From Pinguiococcus pyrenoidosus (Eukaryota > Sar > Pinguiophyceae > Pinguiochrysidales > Pinguiochrysidaceae), in NCBI GenBank assembly GCA_019677205.1, contig JAAMXY010004287.1:1137-27653 (forward strand): 26,517 bases of DNA. Direction: 5' to 3'. The translations under genes were made by a program, and so were the position numbers. Below are positions 1 through 10,738 of this stretch, piece after piece; position 1 is the first letter of the stretch, and every line of letters starts with the position of its first letter. The notes below the pieces were generated by a model. It did no database searches. It saw only the letters and a program-made list of their open reading frames with translations, and had not been told where the DNA came from.

Positions 1-3000
1 AGCAGGAGCAGGAGCCGGAGCAGGAGCCGGTTCCGAAGCCCCCGCCGTTGCTCCGTCGAGTGTCTCTCCTGGAGCGCCAGGCCAAACGGCAGCTCGTGCG
101 CCAAGACACCAGCAAGAAGCTGCGGGACCTTCGGCGAGAACGGCTCAGCGTCCGCCAACGCTTCTTGCAGAGGAGGACGACGATCGCATCGATGGCAGAG
201 GAGAAGACGACCGCGCTGATCGCCAAGGAATCGGCGCTCCAGGACCCCAAGGGGATCCACCGGCAGCGGAAAGACTCCTTGTCCATCAAAGATGTGAGGA
301 GCTCCGCCCTTCGCAGGCTGATGCAGAGGAGGGGTACAGAGGTGGCGACGAAGGCGGAGCTCGCCGCCGTGGATCTCTTTGATGACGTGGATCTTGAAGG
401 CCTGCACAGCGACAGGGAGGAGGAAAGTCCACCGGAGGTGAAGGAAGAGAAGCCGAGCGGCAATCCGCCGGCGGCGGCCATCGACCCGCCTCATCAGATA
501 CTGTGGCGTCATCTGGACGAGGGCATGCGCCTGCTTGAGATGGCCTGTGCGGTGCGTCATCCGTTGGTGATAACCGAGATGACGAAGCACCAGATCGAGA
601 CGCCCAAGATGATTCTTCACCTTCCGGCAGCCTTCCCCCTGCAGCGCTTCAATGATGACCGTGACAAGGTCCTGAAAGCGTTTGTGACATGGTATTCAGG
701 ACACAAAGAAGCCGGCGACGACCCACGATCCGCCGAAGATCGGATTCCAGATCACAGACAGGCGTACCTGGACGACGAGGCATCCTGGGTGAAGTCGATG
801 AGAGCGGTGAGAGCACGGTACAGGAAGGCTGACAAGCACCGCCTCAGCGCGGAGTACGAGGCCTACAGAAGCTCCATGAAGAAGGCGGCGCCGCGGGAAG
901 CCGAGCAGTCTCTGATGCCACTAGCCAACGACGACACGTTCTTCCGGATGTGGTGGCGCGGACAGCAAGGCCTGCGGCAAAGCGTGCTGAGCGACTTCCT
1001 GGCTCGACTTCGGGGAATGGACCACATGGCAACTCTGCCTCTAGCTTCTGCGCTGTCCTTCGACCTCTCGTCGCCGACGTCGTCTTCGGCAACGTCCATC
1101 GAGAGCCCCGCAAGTCGCAGCGACAGTGACATTGGGTCCATCGAGGACGCGCCTCCCGCGGATGGAAGAGGAGAAGGTGACGGCGACGACACCATGGAGC
1201 CGCCGCTTGATCCGAGAGTGGCGGAGGCGGCCAACGCGGAAATGATGGCGTGGGAGGATCTCCGCAGTGGGTATCTCCTGCTCGCTGACAAGGAACTGGC
1301 GAGGGATCCTGACGGATTCGACGGCCTCGACGAGGCCAGGTGGGCCGCGCGGGAAGAGCCGCTAGCCCAAGTTTATGGCTTCACGTACGATGGCGGATAT
1401 GCTTCGGGCAACGGCCTAGAAAACAACGAAGAGGCGGCAGACCTCGTGGAGAAGCTGGAGGCGGAGGCGCAGGAGCGGCAGCAGAAGGCGACGGAAGAGC
1501 GGAGGCGCGCGCTTCAGGAGCTGGCGAAGCGACAAGCTGAAGAGGAGAAGCAGCAGGCGGCCGCGCTGCGCCAGCAGCGACTGCTCGAGACCGAACGCCA
1601 GCGAAGGCGCATTCAGAAGCGCATGCGCCTCCTGAAGGCGAAGCGGCGGCAGGAGGCAGAAGACGCAAGCAAGCGACGGCAGGAGGAGAACCTTCAGATG
1701 GAGCAGGTCGCAGCGGCCGAAGCCATGCAGCGAGAGCTGGAAGAGATGGGCAATAGCGATACGGAAATGCGGACCTTGATACTGCGGGAAGAACAGCTCT
1801 TGCAGAGCCAGCGGGACGCCACTCTGCTGCGAAGCGAGGAGAAGCGCTTGATGGCTGCCGAAGACGCTTGGACGTTGGAAATTCGTCGGGCTTTCCTAGG
1901 AGCGCAGGCAGAAAGAGAAGCCCGACTCGCACACCTCGCTTTCCTCTACGAAGTCGATCTTGAATTGGAAGCTCTGCGACCTGCGTCTTCACCTACCCTG
2001 AGCATGAATGCAGGGGTGGCGAAGATGGTGGACAAGCTTGGGAATGGCAGCGAACATCGCACGCCCTTGCGTGAGGCTTCTTTGCGGAGGACACCGCAGC
2101 CTGGCGACGCGCTGACATCTCGGAATGGTGCGGAAGCGCAGCTGCTTCCAGGCGTCCCGCGTTGGTCGTATTCCCCGCCGTGGTTCTCGAGGGAGTACTG
2201 GGGCCTGCTGGGCTTTGACGCTTTGACCACGGATTCGATTCGGCGCGACTTGCTCCAAGATCGGCGGCTTTTGTCGAATGACGAGATGGCAAGAGACGCC
2301 CTTGACGACTTGCATGAAGTCCGCACATTCGAAGTGGCCGCGCAAGCTACCCCAGCAGTCGAGGTTTGGATGAAGCGATTACCGGTGCTCACACATGCTT
2401 GCTGATCCTGTTCTTTGCTTCCATCTCTAGGTTGACGTTGCCCGTGCTCGACTGCGTGGCCCGCCTTCAAGGTCCACATTGCTACGAGAGCCTCAGCTGG
2501 CTTATGGCCGATTTCGCGGGCTTTCGCCCTTGCCAAAAAGTCCAAGTAGTCGATGCGGCCTGACGCCGCAAGTTCTTGTGGAGCCGCGCAGCCCTCGTCG
2601 AGGCCGTCAGATCCAAGGATCTTCTCACGAGCCCACTTCATCCACGAAGGAAGATCGGGCCGTCCCAGTACCGACAGAGGCGCTCGTGGTGAATGGCTGG
2701 GGACTGGAAGCAGATCGAGCGTCCGGGTCTCCTTGCCTGCTGCGGGCTTCGCCCGAGAAGCAGGCGCGCAACAGAGATGCAGCGGGGGCTGGCGGCCTTC
2801 CCCTGCAATTGGAGGGCGCCAACCGCAACGACTGTTGTTCCCAGACGCTGACGTGTTATCCCCATTCCGAGGCTCTCAGCGATTGTATGATGATCTCAGT
2901 TGCTTCTAGCTGGTATCGGAGTACACCAGCGAGCAGGGAAGTGAAACTCCCCAGACCAGCTCTGCACTCTCAGCATTCAGATGCTACGAGGATCTCATTG

Positions 3001-3015
3001 CTGCCGCGGTTTTGA
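1..3015 (+). CDS. Coiled-coil protein of unknown function, 5' end missing
   Basis: The reading frame is open from base 3, so the true start lies outside the window. Exon 1 runs to 2363. A phase-0 intron at 2364-2430 (67 bp, ending ccatctctag) joins a second open exon, 2431-3015, which ends in TGA. The visible protein is about 981 residues. It starts with Glu/Gln/Pro repeats and basic helical sequence. A Ser- and Asp-rich low-complexity stretch follows around 1075-1190. A long Arg/Glu/Gln/Ala coiled coil then spans roughly 1435-1950. A region rich in Trp, Tyr and Phe follows at about 2158-2215 (motif SREYWGLLGFD). I recognise no catalytic domain, so a structural or cytoskeletal role is only an inference. 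Without the intron, exon 1 would read to a stop at 2405. The tail after 2431 is low-complexity and is the least certain part of the model. Confidence 0.6.
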
Positions 3016-3353
3016 TCGGGCCGCTAGCGGCAGCGTTGCGCAGAGAGCCGAGGACGCACATCAGAAGTCTCCAGAAAAGCCCATCTGCATTGCTCAATCC
3101 TCATCTAAGACGTTGACCTATATACACACTGGCACGAGCGTCGAAGATCCAAAAAAGTCAACCGTGGAGAAACTTCCTCTCTCGGGAACGCAGACTAGAG
3201 AGCTGATCACGAGAAGCATACCACAGCGCAAATGTCTTTCGCCGCCGCCATGCCACTCGGCAACCATGCACCAAGCCTGGCACTCGTGAGGTAGGCTCCT
3301 GTTCAGCGAGTCAGCGTAACGTCGCTACTCAGGTCCTAAGCCCGCTCCGCCCA
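3016..3353. other. Intergenic, between convergent genes
   Basis: This spacer separates the 3' ends of two genes that face each other. Only short, unconvincing reading frames are present. It should hold the 3' UTRs and polyadenylation signals of both neighbours, but I see no canonical AATAAA signal. Confidence 0.5.
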
Positions 3354-5450
3354 TTACTCCTCCAATTCCATCCGCAGCAGGATGGCTCTCATGACCTTCG
3401 GATAGTCCGTATGGACTTGTACCAGATCAGAGACGTCCACGTTCTCGACGTCTTCCAGAGGGACTGGAGAGACCCCGGCAACATCCCACTGAATCGTCTT
3501 GTAGAGATACATGCACTTGTAAACGTACTGCAGCACGTAGTCCCTGCGACTGTAGGCATTGATCAATCGACCTATTCATATCGGGACAGGCGAGGATATG
3601 CATCCTCCAGGTTAGGCTTTATGTGGCGGATAAGATGTCCACCAGGGCGAGGGTTTCGCGGTTCGGCATTACCTCCGACCACGTCTCGCACTTTTCGCCA
3701 CGTGGGATTGTGCAGGGAGACCGGGGCACCGCAAAGAACCACATTCTCGATGATATCGCGTGCACTGGTATCAGGTCCGCCGTTCTCCGCCAGCTGCAAG
3801 CCCAGAGAAGAAAAGCGCGAAGGATTAGTTCGGCACGGCGCGGAAAGCAGGTGCACGTCACGTCGGGCGTACCTCCGCGAGCTCTCGGAGGCAGTACATG
3901 ATGACGCGGGCGCCCATCGAGTATCCAACTAGAGAGACGGGTGCCGTACCGCTGTACGTGTACAGCAAGGTCCTCGCGAGCAGGACCCCCGCTTCTTTCG
4001 CCCTTGCGCAGGCGATGGCCCATGGGTCGTCCAGCTTGGTCATCTGCTCCAGGATCGCCACAGGCAGGACCAGCGGTGCGAGGGGCGTGAGCCTCACCGC
4101 CTCGTCGACGCAGAGCTTTAGCCCCTTCTGCGCAGCCTGGAGCACCAGAGTCTCCATGGCGTAGAAGAGCCTCTCGAGCGCGTCCTGTTCCCACGAGCAC
4201 ACGCACACGTCGCTCACTGGGACAACTTCCCTCCACCATCCACCTTTGCTCGAGTCCTCCACGACGATGCCCTCCGTCTCCTCATCTACTTCCTCAAGTA
4301 CACTGGGCTCCTTGCCCTTGTCTGCTTCTTGAAGCTCCTCCTTTGGGTCCGTTTCTGGTGAGGACCAGGGGCTCGGGAATTCAAATCCCGCGGACATCCA
4401 CTCCTGGTCACGGGGCACCGGCTGCCTCTGCTCCGCAACTTCCACAAGCTCCTCCTCCGAGAACTCACCCTTCAGGGGATTCTCCTGCTCTACATCCTCT
4501 ACGGCTCCACCTTCCTGGCCTACTGCCTCACAATCAGTACTCCGCTCCGGCGTTTCAGACGCCGCGGCTTCCTCGGCGCCCCTCTCCGTCTGCGTCTGCT
4601 CACCGCCAAAGATTCCCCGAAGGTCCATCTCGACAGGCTTGCCTCCGGCCACCAGAATGTAACGGACCAGACCGCGTCGCTCTCGCGACGCAGAGCACAA
4701 AGGCAAGCTTAGCTGCCGCTCATCCAAGCCCTCTCCGTCTCCCGCGCGCGAATCGGCGTCGGCGTCGGCGTCCGAATCTGGAGCGACCTTTTTCTTCTCT
4801 GGCAAAGGGCCGTAAAGCGGAAGGAACTGGAACTCATTCAGCGTGCGCATACGTCGGTGCATCTTCACGCCCGCGATCGTGGCTCCGGCAGCTCCGAACA
4901 TGCCCGTCATCGACGTCACTGCCGCGGGACCCGCGGTGACGGTGGCCGCTAGAGCCGTGGCCGCCATGCCCCCCGTGTATGACAGCAGCAGGCCTCCTCC
5001 CAGGACCGCCAGAGCCACCGAGAGGTTCGTGGACAGCGCGGTGCCGGCGGAGAGCAGTGGCTTTACGTCTCGGTCCGTCTCCGTCTCTGCAAGCTGTTGT
5101 TCAAGCAACAAGACGTCCGCCCACGATAGCTCCAGGAGCTTGGCCGCGTGATGTAGAGCCGCTCGTGCTCGTCCCGAATACACCCGCGACTGGACTAGCC
5201 ACGTCAGGATGGCGTCGATGGCTTCCAGGCGCTTGCAAGGCGGCAAGCGCCCGAGCCCTTTCTCTTCTTTAACCACGCTTTGGGGCGTGTGCAACACCAC
5301 GAAGTCATCGTCGTGCTCCTCGGCCTCCACCGTCTCAGCGAAGAGCCTCGAATAAGCATCTGGCTTGCCACTCGCCGGTGGAGGCCAGTTGCCGCCGCGC
5401 TCGGCCATGCAAGCCGCCATGAGCGTGTCGAGAGCCTCTCTGCGATTCAT
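3354..5450 (-). CDS. TMCO4-like: TMCO4/DUF726-family membrane alpha/beta hydrolase
   Basis: Three exons are read on the minus strand: 5450-3873, 3793-3673 and 3571-3354. The introns are 79 bp (phase 0) and 101 bp (phase 1). The product is 638 residues, close to animal TMCO4 (about 630). The first in-frame ATG (MNRREALDTLM) was chosen because the frame upstream has no other ATG. A Gly/Ala-rich hydrophobic segment at residues 133-194 leads into a basic stretch and NEFQFLPL, as in this family. The nucleophile motif GYSMGAR has its Ser near residue 511. After the first splice the protein reads IIENVVLCGAPVS, and after the second VVGGRLINAYSRRDYVLQYVY. Both match the conserved C-terminal half of the family, which supports both junctions. 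An acidic stretch of about 200 residues separates the membrane segment from the hydrolase core. The family's substrate is not established. Confidence 0.9.
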
Positions 5451-5946
5451 GGCGGAATTCGCCCTCGTTTCCGCTGATCTTCCAGTGGTTTCGCGCCGAC
5501 CCTCGCCCACGACCTCAGATAAAGTAGCTTGACATTCGCACGGAGACGCTGGTGGCGAGGTCTCGATGTGGCGCTCCTGCGGACGGCCCCAAAGTTGGCC
5601 ACGAAATCCAAGGGATGGGACACGGGGCGAGTCTTTCGGCCTTCAGCTTGCGAGATCTCGTTTCTTCATTGGTTGTTTTCTTAATTTTAAATTTAATATA
5701 TGTAAAATTGTGATAGTAACATCGAATTGATAACTTTCAAATAATATTCTTGGATCTGTAATTCTAAAATCAAAACTACACATATAAAAGTTTTAGAAAG
5801 AACGACTTTCCAAAATAGTATCGTATGGAATAGCCAAATAACTGATAGAAGTTTTGTGACCGTTTCAGCTTAGGGTCCGATTCAAAAAAATCCTTGCCTT
5901 GTTCTTAGTTCCGCCGTTCCGCCGCAGAGAGGGACGCATTGGCAGC
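5451..5946. promoter_or_regulatory. AT-rich divergent intergenic region
   Basis: This spacer lies between the 5' ends of the minus-strand TMCO4-like gene and the plus-strand LRR gene, so it should contain both promoters. From about 5655 to 5890 the composition shifts sharply to AT-rich, with runs such as ttaattttaaatttaat, against GC-rich flanks. I see no open reading frame of note. No single promoter element can be assigned with confidence. Confidence 0.5.
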
Positions 5947-8055
5947 ATGGAGGTCGACGGCGACGAGAGCCTTCTCCACAGCCTGCAACTGCTTGTGGAG
6001 AAGCAGCGCAGCGTCTTTGAGGCGCGAATCGAGCGTGAGAAAGCCGTGGCGGATGCCTGGCAGCAGCGTTTCGCGTCCCTCCAGGCGGAGGTCTTCGGAG
6101 AGAGGGCCCCCGAGGCCGCCCCGATCCCGAGCAACCCTCCCAGCATTAGCTGGAGGAAGATCCACCTCTTCCCGCAGTTCCGAAATCTGCGCGGTCTTGA
6201 CCTCACCGGCCAGGTGCTCGGCGACGACGGGCTTTCCGAGCTCAACAAGGCTCTCAAAGTGCTTCCAAAGGTGCAACAGCTCGTTCTGCCGGAAAGCGGC
6301 CTTACGGATGCTTCCTCGGGATTGCTGGCGACCCTTCTGCGGCGTCTAGAGCTGCTTGATCTGCGCAGCAACATGCTCGGCCGGGAGTTCGCGGCCGCGT
6401 TGCTGGAGGACCTGCCCAATGCCAAAGCCTTGAGGACCCTGCTCCTGCAGGGGAATATGAAGCTATGCGAGCACAGCAAGTTCGGGCCAGAGCTGGCCAA
6501 GAAGTTGCTGGAAACGACCAAGAATGGGGGAAGCGAGCTCCGGACACTGGGAGTCACGCTTGTCGATTTTCCGGCCGTCGCCGCGGCCCGACCCGAGCCC
6601 ACGCTGGAGCAGATGGTGAGAATGAAGAACGCCCAGAGAGTCCGCAAGAAAAGCAAGATGGAGATGGCACGACACACGCACGCAGCGGCATTCACGAAAC
6701 GCTGCTTTCAGCTATCCCCGAAGCGCCCGAAGCTTCGCGTGCTGCGACTGTGCTACGCGCGCCTGTCCTGGGACACCTTGACGGCGCTGAGCTTCTGCTT
6801 CAATCATCTCGTCGAGCTTGACCTGAGCTTTTCGTATGTCGGCTTCCAAGGGGTCCTCCTGCTGGCGAGAGCCCTGGCCGCACCCACCACGCTCCATGGG
6901 CCCTTTGACGCCGGCGACGCCAAGCGAATCCTTCGGCAGCGAGCGCAGCAGCTCCAAGCCCGCCAAGCGGCGAAAGCGGAGGAGGAGGAGCAGGAGGGCG
7001 AGGGAGAGACCGAGGCCACCAAGGTTTCAAGGGCTGCAGCCGAGGCGTCGCGACCGTATTCCACTCGAGGTGTGAGCGGGAGCAGACCTGCGCATCAACC
7101 GAAGCATCGCGGCGGAAACGAGCATCGCGGCGGAAATGAGCATCGCGGCGGCTCGGCAGCGCGTAAGCATGCAGGTCGCCTTCGTGGGTACGAGCCGAGA
7201 CGACAGAAGTCGATCTTGCAACGTTTGGAACTGAAGGGCTGTGCGATGGGCGACGGCGGCCTCATCGCGTTGAGCATGGCGCTCTTGTACGACGCCAAGC
7301 TGGAGTATCTGGGGGTGGCCTCGAACGACATCACGAGGCAGGGAGTCCTGGCCTTCTCGCAGGTCCTGACCCATACGGAGAGGAAACTGGAAGTGGATCT
7401 GTCCCACAACACGGACGTGGCGGGAGACGCCAGTGTTGTGCAAGACGAAGCGGCCGACCTGGTGTACGGCGGAGAGGCCTTCGAAGCGGCGAGCAATCAG
7501 ATCCTGCGGCGCCTCGACAGATACGACGCCGACAACCTGGCCAGGCATTTGGAGGAGTCCGGTTTGGGTTCTGTGGCGGCAGAGAGGGAAAAGGTTGAGA
7601 CGAGAGCAAGATTCGAAGGCGCCGTCGTATACCACTGCGGGAGCATCACCGTTCCCTCTTCGCTGGAGCGCCTCTCCGCCGAGATAAGAATGGAGCGGGG
7701 AGCGAGCTCCTCCGAACCGCTCGGTTTCTATCAGCTTCGGGCGCAAAGCTGCTTGCGCTACAAGTCTGGTATGGTGCTGGCGAGCGGCCTTCTGCAGTCG
7801 CATCCTGAGGACGACAGGATACTCCGCGGCACCTGCTCCTTTGATGGCAAGCTTCTGCTGGGCGATCAGGTGTCGCTGGAACTTGCGATCCCCAGCGGCG
7901 GTGGTGGCGTCGAAGTCAAGGCCATCAGATGGCTGGGCTGTCGGGAGAGCAGTGGGGAAGGCGCGGACGAGCCAGCGGCCGAGGTTCTACAGCTGTGCGA
8001 GCACTCGGACTTGCCGGTCTTGTCGCTAGATGCTTGGCACCGTGAGCTGCTGTAG
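5947..8055 (+). CDS. Leucine-rich-repeat protein (RI-like), function unknown
   Basis: This is a single open exon of 702 residues. ATG 5947 is the first Met in the frame and lies just after the AT-rich spacer. A short N-terminal helical segment is followed by LRRs of the ribonuclease-inhibitor type, such as LRGLDLTGQVLGDDGLSEL and LELLDLRSNMLGREFAAALL. A basic region (around 6600-6700) and another LRR pair (LRVLRLCYARLSWDTL, LVELDLSFSYVGFQGVLLL) come next. A charged linker at about 6935-7200 contains a short tandem repeat. Two more LRRs lie near 7210-7400. The last 200 residues have no recognisable domain. LRR proteins of this kind usually bind other proteins; no partner can be named. No splice signals are needed to keep the frame open. 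Confidence 0.85.
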   Translation: MEVDGDESLLHSLQLLVEKQRSVFEARIEREKAVADAWQQRFASLQAEVFGERAPEAAPIPSNPPSISWRKIHLFPQFRNLRGLDLTGQVLGDDGLSELNKALKVLPKVQQLVLPESGLTDASSGLLATLLRRLELLDLRSNMLGREFAAALLEDLPNAKALRTLLLQGNMKLCEHSKFGPELAKKLLETTKNGGSELRTLGVTLVDFPAVAAARPEPTLEQMVRMKNAQRVRKKSKMEMARHTHAAAFTKRCFQLSPKRPKLRVLRLCYARLSWDTLTALSFCFNHLVELDLSFSYVGFQGVLLLARALAAPTTLHGPFDAGDAKRILRQRAQQLQARQAAKAEEEEQEGEGETEATKVSRAAAEASRPYSTRGVSGSRPAHQPKHRGGNEHRGGNEHRGGSAARKHAGRLRGYEPRRQKSILQRLELKGCAMGDGGLIALSMALLYDAKLEYLGVASNDITRQGVLAFSQVLTHTERKLEVDLSHNTDVAGDASVVQDEAADLVYGGEAFEAASNQILRRLDRYDADNLARHLEESGLGSVAAEREKVETRARFEGAVVYHCGSITVPSSLERLSAEIRMERGASSSEPLGFYQLRAQSCLRYKSGMVLASGLLQSHPEDDRILRGTCSFDGKLLLGDQVSLELAIPSGGGGVEVKAIRWLGCRESSGEGADEPAAEVLQLCEHSDLPVLSLDAWHRELL
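7105..7152 (+). repeat. 18-bp in-frame tandem repeat in the LRR gene
   Basis: The 18-bp unit catcgcggcggaaacgag occurs twice with one mismatch (7105-7122 and 7123-7140), then a partial third copy begins at 7141. It encodes HRGGNE repeated in the linker between two LRR blocks. Because it is a multiple of three, copy-number change would keep the frame. Confidence 0.9.
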
Positions 8056-8704
8056 GCAGACCGCCACCTTGCGGGACGACTGGCGCGAAGCGACCCAACG
8101 ACAACTGCGCGGTAGCAACCAGAGAACTCAGACAGTATTCATTTTTCAAGCACGCCGGTGATCTTGAGAGAAGCGCACCGCGAAGCACGCGAGGGGGTCA
8201 GTCATCCGCCTTCTCGCGCAGCGCCCGACAAAGCGCCATCACGGATGGCGAAGAAGGAGACGCAGGGAAGCCATACGAAAGGCAGAATGCTCGAGCGGCT
8301 GCGGATCCTGCCCTTTGAAAGGATCCGGGTATCTGCGCGCTTCTGGTGATCGCTCCCACGATTCAGTGCCCTTGCTTTGTGTCGAAATTGCAGTCAGGCT
8401 GCTTCCATTGGTCATTTCTCCAGCGTCCGTTAAGCTCCTGCCGCATCGCCAATGATGTACCCGCACTTAAGAACGAAAGAGTTCGAAGCGGGAACGTCTT
8501 CGCCTTCTGACCAGCCCCCCATTGGTTGATCCCAGCGAAGGAGGCAGTCCAAGAAGACACGATTGGCTGGGCCATGACTTGCTCATCATGCTCGATTATT
8601 CTTCTGAAATATACGTGCATAGGAAGGCTTGAAAGCAAGAGAGAATCAAAGCTCCAACGCCGCTTCGGCGCTGCCCGCCGCACTTGCCCCCCTTCACGAC
8701 CACC
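8056..8704. other. Intergenic, between two plus-strand genes
   Basis: This stretch holds only short reading frames without recognisable protein content. It should contain the 3' UTR of the LRR gene and the promoter and 5' UTR of the rhomboid-family gene. A small symmetric element flanked by two GGATCC sites lies near 8304-8325, but I cannot assign it a role. Confidence 0.5.
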
Positions 8705-10396
8705 ATGCACCAGCTGTGGCGCTCCAACACGTATAAGCGCTGCGGCGACCGCTTGCGCGGCGCCAGGGACCTTTGGTTCGCCTGCACCGTGAGCTTCTTC
8801 CGCTCCGACGACGAATTGGACGGCGAGGTGAGCGCCGCCGCCGTTCTGTCGCGCTGTGTTGAGGACAGGATCCAAAGGTTACTGGATATTGGCTGTCGCA
8901 GGATATCTATCGCTGGTGGCCAGGCGCGGTGGCGCTGCTGGTGCTGGTGCAAGTGGCGACGTTTGTGGTGTGGATTGGGCTGGAGGACGATTTTGAAGAC
9001 AACGCCAGCCCCACGGAGACGGATGCCATCGGCCCGCCGGACTGGCAATGGCGGGTCTTCGAAGCGGAATGCTCCGTCAATGCGACCGCGGGCACGGCCA
9101 CGGTGGAGTTCGAGGACGCGCGGATCGAGAGCACGTATCGCGTCTTCATGTACGCGCTGGTTCAATTGGGCTGGGGACACCTGGTACGTACGCCGCGCCA
9201 CTTTGGGGAGGTCTCCTGTGTTTCCAGGCCCGGTGTGGAAGAAAGATCTACGAAAAACAAATGCACTGGGAAGCCTCCCGTGCTTCTGGGGACCGAGCAT
9301 GCTGACCAAGCCGCTTTCCCTCCGATCCAGCTGGCGAACATCGCGGTGCAGCTGTTCCTGGGGATTCCGCTGGAGGTCGTGCATGGGCACTTCGTGGGGC
9401 TGCTGCTGGTTGGCTCCAGCATGGGGGGCGCGCTCACGGTGGCGTGGACGGATCCGCTGCGCAGCGTGGTGGGAGGCGGCCCGATGACCTTCGGCGTCAT
9501 CGGCGCGCATGTCGGCCACTTGATTTTGAATGCGGAGCCCCTGGATTGTATGACCTTCTGCGTCCGATGCTTCTTCTTGCTGGGCGCCGCGGTCGCGCAG
9601 TATGCGCCGACTCTTGCTGATGGGGGCCTGTTCGCAGAGGGCGTGCCGCACGCCGCCAACGTGGGCGGTTTCATCGCCGGGCTTTTCCTGTCCCTCTGCA
9701 TCCTTGGGGTCATCCTTCCTTCGTCCATCTTGCCCAAGCTGGTGCGAAACTTTCCGCAGAACTCGGACACGTCGTTCGACAGTTGGGTCCGCGGCTTCTC
9801 CCGGAGGGAATCGCAGCGCCGGGGGTCGCTCATTGTGTCGGTGGCGAATCTGGAGATGTCGGATTCCGAGAAGACGTCCGAAACGATGAGCTCGCGGCCG
9901 AGAAATGTCACCGGCTCGAACGCGACATCCATGAGCAGCCAGCGGCCACGCCGCATCACGGGCTCGAATCCGATGATCTTCCCGGAGGAGCATGTGGGGA
10001 TGCCGATGTACAACACAGAAGAGAAGAACGAAGCCTTCCCTTTCAACCCAAATCATCAGAAAGGCAAGGGCTGCTGCATGGTAAGATGCGTCCGGTACAC
10101 ACACCCTCCCTTCCTCTCCCGGCTGACCAGAAATCTGACACGTCGTACGTTCTTCTTCGCAGCTCTGCAGAAGAGTCCGGTGCTGTACGTGTTGCTGCGA
10201 CGAGACGCAGCTGTGCTCAAACCAATTTTTGTGGTCCCTCGGCCTGATCGGAAGCCTCACGTATCTGCTGTTTGGAGCGGCTTGGATCGCGGTGCACGAT
10301 GAGCCGAGCGTGCCGACCTTGACCGGAACGAGCACGGATATCGACGATGCTTGGTGGAGTCCATTCGATCCGTCGGCCGAGGAGCTATGCTTGTGA
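8705..10396 (+). CDS. Rhomboid-family pseudoprotease with extra C-terminal domain
   Basis: Four exons (8705-8827, 8902-9183, 9331-10080, 10163-10396) encode 462 residues. The introns are 74, 147 and 82 bp, all phase 0. The core aligns by eye with classical rhomboids: QLGWGHLLANIAVQLFLGIPLEVVHG matches the loop-1 and TM2 region, GGGPMTFGVIGAHVGHLILN the TM4 region, and PHAANVGGFIAG the TM6 region. In an active rhomboid TM4 carries GxSG and TM6 a His. Here the Ser position is Gly185 and the His position is Asn245, so proteolysis is not expected. The cytosolic-type tail is Ser/Arg-rich. It is followed by a Cys cluster (GCCMLCRRVRCCTCCC) and one more hydrophobic helix (FLWSLGLIGSLTYLLFGAAW). Inactive rhomboids (iRhoms, for example) act in trafficking or quality control of membrane proteins, and that role is only inferred here. 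Confidence 0.88.
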
Positions 10397-10738
10397 GGCG
10401 CCAATCGCTTGTCATTTGCCTCGCCTGCCATTCCCCCGCCCGCCCCCCTCCCCCCCCTGTCAAGCCACCCTTGGCTGTAGCCCGCCGTTGTTGATCCTCA
10501 GTGTAAACTGCCAAAGGGCAAGAAGTAATCGCGCTGGGAGGAGCGTTGAGAGTTGTTCCTGTCTCTTTGACCAGTGGAGAACGTGCAGCCACTGCGAGAG
10601 ACGCTTGTACGAAGTGTCACTGTCTTGTTTTATCCTCCTTCTCTGGCTCTTGCTTGTCTCCTTCCGTGATCAGAATCCCCTTCCCCCCTTCTCAAGGTCA
10701 ACGCCACACGGCGAACTGCGGCAATGGTGGATAGCTGG
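10397..10738. other. Intergenic, between convergent genes
   Basis: This spacer lies between the stop of the rhomboid-family gene and the predicted stop of the IQ-motif gene. Its main content is a dense C-rich tract near its 5' side, described separately. No gene is visible. Confidence 0.5.
10433..10457 (-). other. Potential G-quadruplex (C-rich tract on the plus strand)
   Basis: Four C runs of 5, 3, 6 and 8 bases are separated by single bases within 25 nt. The minus strand therefore carries four G runs with one-base loops, the classic pattern for a very stable quadruplex. The tract lies about 40 bp past the stop codon of the rhomboid-family gene, in a convergent 3' region. Confidence 0.6.

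Noticed and set aside
8304-8325. Symmetric element with two GGATCC sites
   Set aside because: It is too short and imperfect to call a terminator, transposon end or protein site.
8596-10431. 611-residue minus-strand open frame opposite the rhomboid gene
   Set aside because: It is Arg/His/Gln-rich with no domain, and the plus strand has clear rhomboid homology. Long antisense frames are expected in GC-rich coding DNA.
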